A stretch of 64,000 nucleotides of DNA from Longimonas halophila (GCF_002554705.1 NZ_PDEP01000002.1:1-64000), one strand, 5' to 3'; counted from the stretch's first letter, positions 9,118 through 18,079 are shown. The notes: generated by a model from the letters alone, not told the origin. Program-made: numbers and translations.

Positions 9118-9942
9118 CTACTGCGCGGGCTTCTGTGCTACCACGAGTACGCCGGTGCCGGTGTCGTTGTCATGCGCTACATCGCGGGCGTTGAGCCACA
9201 GGCCCACGGGCAGCACCATCAGGTAGTAGAGCGGCAAGAGGAGCAGCGCCGCCCAGGTGGCGCCCAGCATCTGCATGGGCCGCTTGATGAGCCAGCGCCA
9301 CGCGGTGGAGCCGTACGGACCATAGGTGTACGTCTGCTCAACCGGCGTAAGTCCGGCGCGCTGCAGCTTTTCGCACAGCGCGTCCATGTTGTACCCATCG
9401 CGCACATGCTCGCCGATGAAGCTGTCGTCGGTGTCGGCTTGTACGTCGGAGCCGCCCTGATCCGAGGGCGTGTTGATAACTACGTATCCACCCGGACGCA
9501 ACACGCGCTCGAAGTGCTGAAACACGCCCTCGTCGTCTTTGATATGCTCCATCACATCCACCGACAGGATCAGGTCGTACGGCCCGCTCACCTGCAGGTC
9601 GGTCAGGTCGTCCTGGATCCAGCTGATCTGCGGCCCCACCGAGGTCTGGTCGGCAAAGTGCTGGGCGCGGCGCAGATAGTCGGGCTTGATGTCCACCGCA
9701 TCCACGTGTACGTTCCGAAAGGCCCGTGCCATGAAATAAGCGTACTGCCCGAAGCCCGTACCGGCATCGAGCACGCGCACCGGGCGCGTTTCAGGAAGTG
9801 ACGCCAGCAGGCGGCGCACGGTGCGGCGCACGTACCAGGCGCGCAGAAAAAGCAGGTTCAACACGCCGTAGAACAGGCGTTGCAGCCACGGATGGCGGCT
9901 CATCCACTGGCCCAGGCGGTCTTTGATCGGGTCGTAATCCAT
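9118..9942 (-). CDS. Class I SAM-dependent methyltransferase, membrane-associated
   Basis: A 274-residue protein. The SAM-binding motif I is VRVLDAGTGFGQYAYF (residues about 54-69), followed by the acidic loop VDAVDIKPDYL, then LILSVDVMEHI and RVLRPGGYVVINTP, as in Methyltransf_11/UbiE-like enzymes. Residues about 220-255 form a hydrophobic segment (AALLLLPLYYLMVLPVGLWL), suggesting membrane attachment and a lipid or glycan substrate. The ATG at 9942 (MDYDPIKDRLGQW) is preferred over an upstream in-frame ATG because the extra 30 residues look non-coding. The substrate is unknown. Confidence 0.87.
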   Translation of the reverse strand: MDYDPIKDRLGQWMSRHPWLQRLFYGVLNLLFLRAWYVRRTVRRLLASLPETRPVRVLDAGTGFGQYAYFMARAFRNVHVDAVDIKPDYLRRAQHFADQTSVGPQISWIQDDLTDLQVSGPYDLILSVDVMEHIKDDEGVFQHFERVLRPGGYVVINTPSDQGGSDVQADTDDSFIGEHVRDGYNMDALCEKLQRAGLTPVEQTYTYGPYGSTAWRWLIKRPMQMLGATWAALLLLPLYYLMVLPVGLWLNARDVAHDNDTGTGVLVVAQKPAQ

Positions 9943-10143
9943 GCAGGGGGGAGGCGACGACAAACAATACGATAAAGGGGGTACGCAAGGCCGAACGATG
10001 CGCATCGGGGTTTGTGCCAATGTAGGGAGCAAGCGGTCTGCTATGCCTCCCCAAGAAATGCTGCACGGGTACGATCAAGGAACCAACGCGGATGCGCTTG
10101 ATTCGCCCTGTTGCGTGTACTTGCTTTCTGCTTCTCTCTGTTT

Positions 10144-10692
10144 ATGGACGTTACGCTGGACAAAATACGCATTGAACTGGTGCAAGGCGACATTGCCAAC
10201 CAGCCGGATGTGGAAGCCGTCGTCAATGCAGCCAATGCACAGTTGCGCTCGGGCGGCGGCGTGGCCGGGGCTATTCACCGTGCGGCAGGACCCAAGCTCG
10301 CCGAAGCCTGCAAGCCGCTGGCCCCCATTCAGCCTGGCGAGGCGGTGTGCACCGAGGCGTTCGACCTGCCCAACGACTACGTCATTCACGTGCTGGGTCC
10401 GGTGTACGGGCGCGACGAGCCTGCGGCGGCCCTCTTGCGGTCGGGATACGAGAACGCGCTCGACCTGGCCGAGGAGCACGAGGTTTCCTCGATTGCTTTT
10501 CCAGCCATCTCTACCGGGGCATTTGGCTACCCGATGCGCCCAGCCGCCCACGCTGCGCTCGGCACCATGCTCACGAACGCGCCCATCCTGGAGCACATCG
10601 AGCTGGTACGGTTCGTTCTGTTTGATGCAAAGGCGATGTCGATCTTCGAAGACATGCTCGCCGAGCTCCGCGACGATCCTCTCATGGGATAG
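10144..10692 (+). CDS. Macro-domain protein (probable O-acetyl-ADP-ribose deacetylase)
   Basis: A 182-residue stand-alone macro domain of the MacroD/YmdB type. It shows VQGDIANQ...VEAVVNAANAQL with the glycine loop SGGGVAGAIHRAAG, and the second loop SIAFPAISTGAFGYP that contacts the distal ribose. Such proteins hydrolyse O-acetyl-ADP-ribose or remove ADP-ribose from acidic residues. The ATG at 10144 places the domain at the usual distance from the N-terminus. It is followed 7 bases later by an acyl-ACP thioesterase gene, so the two are probably co-transcribed. Confidence 0.9.
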   Translation: MDVTLDKIRIELVQGDIANQPDVEAVVNAANAQLRSGGGVAGAIHRAAGPKLAEACKPLAPIQPGEAVCTEAFDLPNDYVIHVLGPVYGRDEPAAALLRSGYENALDLAEEHEVSSIAFPAISTGAFGYPMRPAAHAALGTMLTNAPILEHIELVRFVLFDAKAMSIFEDMLAELRDDPLMG

Positions 10693-10699
10693 CCCGCAC

Positions 10700-11464
10700 A
10701 TGAACGCCTCTGTTTCGGCATACACGGCCCACGCACCGCTCCAGCCCCGCGATGCCACGCTGCACGGTACGCTCTCATTGCCTGCGCTCTGCGCCCACTT
10801 GCAAGACGCCGCCGGTGCGCACGCCACCCAGCTCGGCGTGTCGCAGACCGATCTGCTGGCGCAGAACCAGTCGTGGGTGCTGGCCCGCCTTCAGGTGGAG
10901 CTCGATCGCCTGCCCACCTGGCGCGATACGCTGACCATTGAGACATGGCCGTCGGGCCTTTCGGGCCCCTTCGCGCAGCGCGAGTTTCTGTTTCGGGTGG
11001 ATGCAGAGGCCGTTGGCCGAGCCACCAGCACCTGGGTCGTGTTCGACCAAACACGCCGCCGCCCTGCGCGTCCGCCGCAGGTGCTGTCCGAACTTACGTG
11101 GCCCGACCGTCCGCCTGCGCTCAGCGCCGACATCCCCGAGGTGGAGGTGCCTGCGCAGCCCGACTACACGCGCCGCTTTCGCGTTCGCTTTCATGACCTG
11201 GACCTGAACCGCCACGTCAACAACGCGCGCTACGTGGCGTGGGCGCTGGAGACGCTACCCATTGGCTGGCTGGATGCGCATGCCGCACGCGGACTGACGC
11301 TGCACTTCAAATCCGAAACCACCGCCAACACGCCCGTAGCGGCCACCGCTACGGTGTTTGCCGGCGGCCCCGAGCATGCGCCGCTCCGCGTGGTGCATCA
11401 TCTCTACCACGCCGACGACGACACCACGCTCGCCCTGGCCGAAACACGGTGGGCCGTGCGGTAG
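10700..11464 (+). CDS. Acyl-ACP thioesterase (FatA/FatB-like double hotdog)
   Basis: A 254-residue protein with two hotdog domains, matching the bacterial acyl-ACP thioesterase family (about 250 residues). The C-terminal half contains the hallmark RVRFHDLDLNRHVNNARYV, equivalent to the D-x-N-x-H-V-N-N catalytic region of plant FatA/FatB; the N-terminal half has QNQSWVLARLQVELDRLP. It should release free fatty acids from acyl carrier protein in the cytoplasm. The ATG at 10700 lies 7 bases after the macro-domain stop. A longer open frame begins far upstream but would overlap the macro gene completely. Confidence 0.87.
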   Translation: MNASVSAYTAHAPLQPRDATLHGTLSLPALCAHLQDAAGAHATQLGVSQTDLLAQNQSWVLARLQVELDRLPTWRDTLTIETWPSGLSGPFAQREFLFRVDAEAVGRATSTWVVFDQTRRRPARPPQVLSELTWPDRPPALSADIPEVEVPAQPDYTRRFRVRFHDLDLNRHVNNARYVAWALETLPIGWLDAHAARGLTLHFKSETTANTPVAATATVFAGGPEHAPLRVVHHLYHADDDTTLALAETRWAVR

Positions 11465-11784
11465 GGGCCGCTTCGGCGAGGGTGCACCGGAGACGCCTGC
11501 TGACCGAGCTATTCGCTATTTCCAGCGTGCAACCGGGCAGAGGGGCCCGAAGGGTCATGCTTTTTGTGCCATGCGACAAGGGGAAGCGGGGGTCGGGTTC
11601 GGGCTGGCAGAAGCGTTCTCCGCATCGCGCCTTTCCTTAGCCCGGGATCAGAAGCGTTCTCCGCATCGCGCCTTTCCTTAGCCCGGGATCAGAAGCGAAG
11701 AGGAGCCCATCGCTCCGAGAAACCCACCTGCGCGCCCGGCAGTTTACAGTGGTGCATGCTTCCCCCGATGCATCCCTCTGTGCC
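11465..11784. other. Intergenic region with a 41-bp tandem duplication
   Basis: About 320 bases between the thioesterase and cysteine desulfurase genes. No gene is supported; open frames here translate the repeat. The main content is the direct tandem repeat at 11608-11697. Confidence 0.6.
11608..11697. repeat. Direct tandem repeat, 41-bp unit, 2.2 copies
   Basis: Units begin at 11608 and 11649 with CAGAAGCGTTCTCCGCATCG and run on to TTAGCCCGGGAT; the two full copies are identical as read. A third partial copy (CAGAAGCG) begins at 11690. Identity suggests a recent slippage duplication. No spacer sequences are present, so it is not a CRISPR. Confidence 0.95.
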
Positions 11785-12930
11785 ATGCCGCGCTCGGTCT
11801 ATCTCGACTACAACGCCACCACGCCGGTTGCCGACCGCGTGTTCGACCGCATGAAGCCGTACTTTACTACGCACTACGGCAACGCCGCCAGCGGCCACTC
11901 GCACGGCTGGCGCGCCGAAAGCGCCGTGGATGTAGCCCGCGAGCAGGTGGCTGCGCTGCTGGATACCGAGCCCGAGCGCCTCACCTTTACCAGCGGGGCC
12001 ACCGAGGCGCTCAACATGGCCATCAAGGGCATCGCGCAGCATAGCACGGTCGACCGTCCGCACATCGTGACGGTAGCCACCGAGCACAAAGCCGTGCTCG
12101 AATCGTGCCAGGCGCTGGAGCAGCAGGGCACCGCGCGCGTCACCTACTGCCCGGTAGACGCAGAAGGCCGCCTCGACCCCAACACGCTGGCTGATGCGCT
12201 CACCGACGACACGGTGCTGGCAGCTGTGATGCACGCGAACAACGAAACCGGCGTGCGGCATCCTGTAGCCGACTGCTACGATATCGTGCGCAACCACCGC
12301 GCGCTGTTCCTGACCGATGCCACGCAAGCGCTGGGCAAACTTCCGGTGGATGTGCAGCACGCTGACCTGCTCGTGGGCTCGGCGCACAAGCTGTACGGAC
12401 CCAAAGGCGTTGGCGTGCTCTATCGACGGGCGGGCGTGCAGTGCCCCCGCTTCATCGATGGTGGCGGACAAGAGCGCGGGCTGCGCGGCGGCACGCTCAA
12501 CGTACCTGCGGTAGTTGGATTTGGAGCGGCTGCCGAACTTGCAGCCGAGCGTCAGCCCCAGGATGCCGAGCGCTGGCGCACGCTGCAGGCCACCTTCGAA
12601 TCCGCCCTGCAAACGCGTTTTCCAGACATCCGTATTAATGGAGGCGAAGCGGAGCGGCTCCCGCAGACGACGAACGTCACATTGCCTGGCACCAACGCCG
12701 AACGGCTGGTACAGGCCCTGCGCACCGTGTCGTGCGCTACCGGAAGCGCCTGTGCCAGCACTGACCCCAAACCCAGCCACGTGCTGCGCGCTATGGGCCA
12801 CTCGCCCGAGGAAGCGCACGCCTCACTCCGCTTCAGTGCCGGACGCGCCACGACCGAGGACGACCTGCTATACGCCGTCGATGCACTGGAGCAAGCGCGT
12901 CCGCTGGCCCGGTCGGCGCACCCGGCGTAG
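11785..12930 (+). CDS. Cysteine desulfurase (NifS/IscS class V aminotransferase)
   Basis: A 381-residue PLP enzyme that moves sulfur from cysteine to a protein persulfide for Fe-S cluster or tRNA thiolation. It begins with the family start YLDYNATTPV; the GATEAL segment, the PLP lysine in GSAHKLYGPKGVG (near residue 200) and the active-site cysteine in ATGSACAS (near 320) are present. The short, small-residue Cys loop fits group I (IscS/NifS-like). The ATG at 11785 is chosen because it sits directly before the conserved N-terminus. The next gene, a DUF2480 protein, starts 39 bases later. No IscU or SufB gene is adjacent. Confidence 0.92.
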   Translation: MPRSVYLDYNATTPVADRVFDRMKPYFTTHYGNAASGHSHGWRAESAVDVAREQVAALLDTEPERLTFTSGATEALNMAIKGIAQHSTVDRPHIVTVATEHKAVLESCQALEQQGTARVTYCPVDAEGRLDPNTLADALTDDTVLAAVMHANNETGVRHPVADCYDIVRNHRALFLTDATQALGKLPVDVQHADLLVGSAHKLYGPKGVGVLYRRAGVQCPRFIDGGGQERGLRGGTLNVPAVVGFGAAAELAAERQPQDAERWRTLQATFESALQTRFPDIRINGGEAERLPQTTNVTLPGTNAERLVQALRTVSCATGSACASTDPKPSHVLRAMGHSPEEAHASLRFSAGRATTEDDLLYAVDALEQARPLARSAHPA

Positions 12931-12969
12931 CTTAGACCATCTGTTCTTGCGAACCAACTCCGAATCCCC

Positions 12970-13551
12970 ATGGACGACCTGACTGGCGATCTTACCAACC
13001 GCGTTGCCCAGAGCGACATCACGGTCTTCAACCTCGCCGACCTGTGGGACGATGCGCCCGTGGCCGAACTTGACATTGAACCGTTTCTGGTGCAGGGGCT
13101 CATGCTCAAGGAAGAGCCCTTCCGCAAGGCGGTCAAAGACTACGACTTCAGCCAGCACGAGGGTGAACACGTGGCCGTGTACTGCTCAACCGATGCCATC
13201 GTACCTACATGGGGCTACATGCTGCTGGCCTCGAAGCTGGAGGGCGTGGCCCGCTCGGTGGCGTTTGGCCGCAAAGATGATCTGATTCGCGACTACTACG
13301 TCCGTGCGCTCGAGGCGAAAGACTGGAGCCCGTACGCCGATAAGCCGGTCGTAATCAAGGGGTGCGGCGGCGATACCGTACCTGATGTGGCGTATCTGAT
13401 TGCCACGCAGAAGCTGCAAGGCGTCGCCCGCAAGCTGATGTACGGCGAGCCCTGCTCCTCCGTGCCCCTGTGGCGGCGTCCGCAGAAGAAAAAAGAGCCC
13501 ACGGGCCCCGCAAAAGCCGTCTCGGCCAACCTGCCCACGCCGGGCAAATAG
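12970..13551 (+). CDS. DUF2480 family protein
   Basis: A 193-residue acidic soluble protein matching the Bacteroidota family DUF2480: it contains VFNLADLWDD, LMLKEEPFRKAVKDYDFSQHEG, VAVYCSTDAIVPTWGYMLL and KGCGGDTVPDVAYL...LMYGEPCSSVPLW. Two conserved cysteines, CGGD and GEPCS, may be functional. The family has no established function. It follows the cysteine desulfurase by 39 bases on the same strand, an association suggesting a link to Fe-S or sulfur handling, but this is inference. Confidence 0.87.
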   Translation: MDDLTGDLTNRVAQSDITVFNLADLWDDAPVAELDIEPFLVQGLMLKEEPFRKAVKDYDFSQHEGEHVAVYCSTDAIVPTWGYMLLASKLEGVARSVAFGRKDDLIRDYYVRALEAKDWSPYADKPVVIKGCGGDTVPDVAYLIATQKLQGVARKLMYGEPCSSVPLWRRPQKKKEPTGPAKAVSANLPTPGK

Positions 13552-13566
13552 CACATCTAACGCGAC

Positions 13567-14373
13567 CTATGGGCGACTCTTTTGCTGCTCCACACGCTCT
13601 ATGAACGCGCGTAGCAACGCGTTCACCGCATCGGGACGCTCCACAGGGAGGGCGTGCCGTGCATCCGCAACAACGGCAAGCTGCGCATTCGGCATGGCGT
13701 GCGCATGCTGTTGTTTGGCGGATGCAGGGGTGTAGTCATCGTCGGCGGCAAGTACCAGCACCGGATGCTGAATAGCGGGCAACCGATCTTCGACGCTCCA
13801 CCCCACGAGTCCGTCGATGGAGGCCAGGTACGCCTGCTTGTCGTTTGTGGCCCATCGCTCAATGAACTGCGTGCGCAGCTCCTGCTGGTCGGCTTTGATG
13901 AATAGCTTGCGGGCCAAGAGGCGTCCGACCCGGCGCATGCCGAGCGCCTGCACAGCGCCGCGCCGTGACCAGTAGAAGGCATAGTCGCCAAGCCCGTTCA
14001 GCTGCACGCCGGGCACGCTGTTGATAATCGTGCCGCTGCGCACCACTTCGGGCGTGTGAGCCAACAGCTCGTACGTAACCATGCCGCCCATTGACAGGCC
14101 CACTACATGTGCGGGGGCAGCGTCGATCTTGCGTAGCCACACCGCCACATCACGAGCCATCTGCGCAATGCTGTACGGCCCCTCGGGCGTGCTGGTATGG
14201 CCGTGCCCACGCAAATCGCACGTCAGCACGCGAAAGTCGGATGCAAGGGCCTCGACCTGCGGTGCCCAGTCGCGTCCGCTTGACCCTAATCCGTGGACAA
14301 AGACCAGCGGTGGCGCGTCGCGCTCGGTGTCGGTGTAGTGCAGCGCAATGTCGTCAACAGCAAGCGTAGGCAT
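13567..14373 (-). CDS. Alpha/beta-fold hydrolase
   Basis: A 268-residue hydrolase of the 3-oxoadipate enol-lactonase/esterase type. It shows the oxyanion HG motif (FVHGLGSSGRDW), nucleophile elbow GLSMGGMV (Ser near residue 98), the acid in LAADDDYTP and the catalytic His in VADARHALPVERPD. There is no signal peptide, so it is probably cytoplasmic. The ATG at 14373 (MPTLAVDDIALHY) gives the standard family N-terminus. It converges on the DUF2480 gene with 15 bases between. The substrate is unknown. Confidence 0.9.
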   Translation of the reverse strand: MPTLAVDDIALHYTDTERDAPPLVFVHGLGSSGRDWAPQVEALASDFRVLTCDLRGHGHTSTPEGPYSIAQMARDVAVWLRKIDAAPAHVVGLSMGGMVTYELLAHTPEVVRSGTIINSVPGVQLNGLGDYAFYWSRRGAVQALGMRRVGRLLARKLFIKADQQELRTQFIERWATNDKQAYLASIDGLVGWSVEDRLPAIQHPVLVLAADDDYTPASAKQQHAHAMPNAQLAVVADARHALPVERPDAVNALLRAFIERVEQQKSRP

Positions 14374-14486
14374 GTGGCAGTTGGGCAGCGAACAAGAGCA
14401 TCGGCACGGTATAGCAGATGCGGACCACAAAGAGGCGGTTCCACAATGCACTTACGGACCGCCGCGAAACGTTGCTTGGCGTTGGA

Positions 14487-17141
14487 CTATGGCTGAGGTT
14501 GCGTCTGCGCTGCGCGCTGCACCTCGCGGGCATACTGCAGACGCTGGCTGGACGTAGACAAGGCGTTGTTGCCGTCCAGCGATGCGAGGATGGCTGTGCC
14601 TGCCTGCAGCAACGAATCGGCCTGGGGCATCCGTTCTCGTTGTTGGGCAATTAGCGCTCCGTAGTGCACGTTGGCCAGCCCCCGCTCTAACGACGAGTCG
14701 GGGTGGATGCGCTGCACAGCCTGGAAAGCGTCGTCAATGCGAGACTGGCTAACGGCCTCGTCGCGGAGGGCATTACGTACGTATCCCAGATCGATTTGCG
14801 TACGCACCACAAACGAGTGGTCGGGGTCCAGCGTAGTTTCAAAGATGCGAAGCGCCTCCTGAAACGCTGTCTGTGCCTCTGGTAGACGGTTAGTGTACAG
14901 ATAGAGCGTGCCCATTTCACGCAGCGTCATAGCCGTACCGGTATGCGGGTCCTGATGCAGGGCCCGGCGCACCGATAGCGTCTCCTGAAAGAGCGAATCG
15001 GCCTCCTGAAGAGCACCCTGGTCCCGCACCGCCATGGCCAGGTTGTTCAGGGTGAGGGCCACCGTTTCGTGTTCGGTACCATAGATGTCGCGTCGCATCT
15101 GCAACGCCTCCGTCAGCAGCGTCGTAGCGGCTTGAAAGCGTCCCTGATTCATGTAGAGCGCGCCCAGGCTGCTCAAGCTCGTCGCCAGCTTCGGATGCGG
15201 AGTCTCCAGCACAGCCCGTTGTCCATGAATAGCCTGCCGATACCGCTCCTCGGCAGCAGCATAGTCCCCCAAATTATGCAGCGTAATGCCTGCGCGCTTC
15301 ACACTCTCCAACGTTTCGGGGTGCTCTGCCCCCAGCGCATTCCGACGCAGCCGGACGTTGTCGCGATGGAGCGCCAGGGCCTGATCGTACTGCCCCTGAC
15401 GCCGCAATACATAGGCCAGCCGGTGCTGGGTGCGGGCCCGGTCGAGTAAGCTCGCTTCCCCATGCTGATTCCAGATGTCGAGCGATCGACGCAGCGCGGT
15501 TTCAGCTTCCTCAAAGTCGTCAACGGCTGCCAGCAGTGCCCCTTTCTGTTTTAACCCTTCGGCCCGCTCCACATGGGTGGGCGGAAGATGACGGCGTTGC
15601 AGTTCGAGGGCGCGCTCAATGAGCGGGCGTGCATCGTCGTACTCTCCCACCCGTCGGTACACGCGGCCCAGCGCCAGCCGCACCTGCGCTTCCACTTCGG
15701 GCTGCCCGTCGATATGCTCCACGCGTGCCAGCCCATGGCTTAGCAGATCACGCGGCGTGATGGCTCCGCCCCGAGCCTCCGCCGGATCGCCCATCTCAAT
15801 AAGGTCAACCATGAACGATGTAACCGCAGCAGCGGCTTCGGCGTGACGCTCTGCGGTTGTGCGTTCTGTTGAAAGGCGATGCACATGGAAGAGGCTCAGT
15901 CCCACAAAAAGAAGCACTACGCCTGCCGCCACCACAACACCAGACCAGTTGCGCTCCACAAACTTGCGCATACGGTAATGCCATGTTACACGTTGGGCCT
16001 GCACCGGACGGTCATTCAGGTAGCGGGTTAAATCGGCAGCAAACGCCTGGGCCGAGCGGTAGCGGCGTGTCGGCTCCTTACGCAGTGCCTTCAGCACCAC
16101 GGTATCCAGGTCCGTTGTGAGGGACGCGCCCGGTTCGCCTGTCCATGTAGGCAATTCAGACGCTGACCGGACTGCCGATGAAGGCGGTGGAGGCGCTGTG
16201 TCAAGAATGGCTTCTTGAACCGACGTATCGGAATTACGAAACGGATGCGTGCCTGTGAGTATGTGATACGCTAACACACCCAGCTGGTAAATATCGGTCG
16301 CAGTGGTAATGGTGTCGCCCTTAATCTGCTCGGGGGCCGCGTAGGCAGGAGTCATAGGGCACTCGCCTGTGCGCGTCAGAGCCTGCGATGTGTCGTGCGG
16401 GGTGGGATGGAGGAGCTTGGCGATGCCAAAATCAAGCAGCTTTACGGTACCCGACTCTGTAACCAGGATATTGTCGGGTTTGAGATCGCGATGCACCACC
16501 AGATTCTGATGAGCATGATGCAGGGCCTCGCAGATGGTACGCAGGAGCTTCAAACGGCTTTTCAGCGAGCATGCATGCGCCGCGCAGTAGTCGGTAAGCG
16601 GCACCCCGTCCACATACTCCATGACCAAGTACGGCTGCCCTTCCTCTGTGAGACCGCCATCAAGCAGACGTGCAATGTTGGGATGATTCAGCCGCGCCAG
16701 GATCTGGCGTTCGGCCTGGAAGCGCGCCACACGATGATCCGTCTCGAAATGGCGCGGGAGCAACTTGATTGCCACATGCTGCTCGTAGTGCCCGTCGGCC
16801 CGCTCAGCGCGATACACGACGCTCATGCCTCCGGTGCCGATACGTTCAATAAGCCGGTACGACCCCACATACGAATCAGCTTTATCCTCATGGGGCAAGA
16901 CCGCATTAGCCAGCGTCTCGTCGCCCAGTAATGAACGCGTGGCTGCTGCGCCTCCTTGATCCAGAAAATCTATAGTTTGCTCACTGGCACAGAGCATCGC
17001 CTCCACTTCGGCGCGCAAGTCCGGGTCATTACACACCTCATTGAGGAACGGCGCTCGTTCCTCGCATGGCTGCTGCAGGACAAGATCCAACAGCTCCATC
17101 GCACGCGTCCACTGCTCCGTATCGATATGCCCAATACTCAT
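14487..17141 (-). CDS. Transmembrane Ser/Thr protein kinase with TPR sensor domain
   Basis: An 884-residue Hanks-type kinase. The N-terminal ~90 residues are a helical segment common to such kinase-TPR proteins. The kinase domain spans about 97-370 with glycine loop IGTGGMSVVYRA, ATP lysine VAIKLLP, catalytic loop VHRDLKPDNILV, DFGIAK and APEQIKGD, so it looks active. A transmembrane helix (VVVAAGVVLLFVGLSLF) lies near 400-418. The remaining ~460 residues contain about eight TPR units (e.g. HPKLATSLSSLGALYMNQGR) predicted outside the membrane. It is transcribed alone; a perfect palindrome lies 110 bases upstream of the ATG. Confidence 0.93.
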   Translation of the reverse strand: MSIGHIDTEQWTRAMELLDLVLQQPCEERAPFLNEVCNDPDLRAEVEAMLCASEQTIDFLDQGGAAATRSLLGDETLANAVLPHEDKADSYVGSYRLIERIGTGGMSVVYRAERADGHYEQHVAIKLLPRHFETDHRVARFQAERQILARLNHPNIARLLDGGLTEEGQPYLVMEYVDGVPLTDYCAAHACSLKSRLKLLRTICEALHHAHQNLVVHRDLKPDNILVTESGTVKLLDFGIAKLLHPTPHDTSQALTRTGECPMTPAYAAPEQIKGDTITTATDIYQLGVLAYHILTGTHPFRNSDTSVQEAILDTAPPPPSSAVRSASELPTWTGEPGASLTTDLDTVVLKALRKEPTRRYRSAQAFAADLTRYLNDRPVQAQRVTWHYRMRKFVERNWSGVVVAAGVVLLFVGLSLFHVHRLSTERTTAERHAEAAAAVTSFMVDLIEMGDPAEARGGAITPRDLLSHGLARVEHIDGQPEVEAQVRLALGRVYRRVGEYDDARPLIERALELQRRHLPPTHVERAEGLKQKGALLAAVDDFEEAETALRRSLDIWNQHGEASLLDRARTQHRLAYVLRRQGQYDQALALHRDNVRLRRNALGAEHPETLESVKRAGITLHNLGDYAAAEERYRQAIHGQRAVLETPHPKLATSLSSLGALYMNQGRFQAATTLLTEALQMRRDIYGTEHETVALTLNNLAMAVRDQGALQEADSLFQETLSVRRALHQDPHTGTAMTLREMGTLYLYTNRLPEAQTAFQEALRIFETTLDPDHSFVVRTQIDLGYVRNALRDEAVSQSRIDDAFQAVQRIHPDSSLERGLANVHYGALIAQQRERMPQADSLLQAGTAILASLDGNNALSTSSQRLQYAREVQRAAQTQPQP

Positions 17142-17250
17142 AGCATGATGGTGCCCACCCTAAAACAATCCGTGTACTGACGCTCCTGTCTTGTTTAGAG
17201 GTGATTTAGAGGGTCTAACGAAACACAACTTCAATTTTTTTACATATTGA

Positions 17251-17269
17251 TGGTATATTCAGTATACCA
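17251..17269. promoter_or_regulatory. Perfect palindrome, candidate operator upstream of the kinase gene
   Basis: TGGTATA-TTCAG-TATACCA: two perfect 7-base arms with a 5-base centre, in an AT-rich patch about 110 bases before the kinase ATG. The size and symmetry fit a dimeric regulator site. No regulator gene is adjacent, so the binding protein is unknown. Confidence 0.4.
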
Positions 17270-17314
17270 GAGATCTCTCTCACTGTCAACCTCGCTCAAC
17301 ATGACAACCCGCTG

Positions 17315-17361
17315 GAGCGAACGGGGGACCGTTTGCCCCAGCAAAGATTTTTATCAGGGGA
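17315..17361 (+). repeat. Palindromic repeat element, copy 2
   Basis: Begins GAGCGAACGGGGGACCGTTT and ends TTTTTATCAGGGGA; about 42 of 47 bases match copy 1 at 8982-9029 in the opposite orientation. The palindrome is slightly degenerate here. It lies between two minus-strand genes in an orientation that would not terminate either transcript, which argues for a dispersed repeat. Confidence 0.75.
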
Positions 17362-17413
17362 GTTATCGTTTAACGTCTATCCACTACCCCAAAATAAGGA
17401 ATCAAAACGGGCT

Positions 17414-18079
17414 CTAAAACAGGACCCCGAGGGTCACACTCATCCCCCGATTCTGAAGCGAACCGCCTGTGGGCTCGTCCATAAGTTCGGTGAGACCTCG
17501 GTGGTACTGCGCATCGACCCAGATCGTCTGGTAGTTGATGTTGATGTCGATCCCTGCTCCCAGCACGGCACTTATCTCTGTGCGACGTATCTGGTCGCGC
17601 AACGCGGGCACTTCTGGAGAGGGGCGGTCTGCTGTTCGCTCGGCGCTCATGTTGAGTCCGACTGCAGGTCCAGCAAGCACACGCGCAGCTATGTCAGCCC
17701 CGACAGGCCACCGAGCCCCCAGCATCAGCGGAAACTCAATGTAGTTTATCTGCATGGCGATGGTCGTCGACCCGTTGGGAGTGGACTGCTGTTCGCGGGC
17801 CCCCTTTTGCACATACGCTGCGCTGGATTCGATCATGAAATAGTCCGACAGCGGTATTCGAGCAGTGCCTGCAAGCATCCACCCTGTACGGCGGTTGGAA
17901 TCGCTCCAGGGCTCTGCTCCCGACACAGTCGTGAATGTGCGTCCGGCCTTGATGCCCAATTCGGCATTAAGCTGGGCCTGTGCGGGCTGTAGACTGCTTC
18001 CAAGGCTAACAATGAGAAACAAGAGCGGGATCAGCCCTCTGCTACCGCTGTGCCTGCCTATCTCTGTATTTCTGTCCAC
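17414..18079 (-). CDS. Small outer-membrane beta-barrel protein (PorT-like)
   Basis: About 221 residues. After a hydrophobic signal segment (LIPLLFLIVSLGSSLQPAQAQ) the mature part resembles outer-membrane beta-barrel proteins of Bacteroidota: LGIKAGRTFTTV, YFMIESSAAYVQKGARE, IEFPLMLGARWPV, AARVLAGPAVGLNM, a short acidic plug, ISAVLGAGIDINI, and the C-terminal strand GMSVTLGVLF ending in Phe. The start is uncertain: a GTG at 18079 gives a normal-length signal peptide, whereas the in-frame ATG at 18175 would add 32 unlikely residues. Exact role unknown. Confidence 0.8.
   Translation of the reverse strand: MDRNTEIGRHSGSRGLIPLLFLIVSLGSSLQPAQAQLNAELGIKAGRTFTTVSGAEPWSDSNRRTGWMLAGTARIPLSDYFMIESSAAYVQKGAREQQSTPNGSTTIAMQINYIEFPLMLGARWPVGADIAARVLAGPAVGLNMSAERTADRPSPEVPALRDQIRRTEISAVLGAGIDININYQTIWVDAQYHRGLTELMDEPTGGSLQNRGMSVTLGVLF

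Noticed and set aside
11608-11697. CRISPR array
   Set aside because: Units are direct and contiguous with no spacers, and no cas genes are present.
11689-12819. Minus-strand open frame of 376 codons
   Set aside because: Antisense of the cysteine desulfurase, which has intact PLP and Cys motifs.
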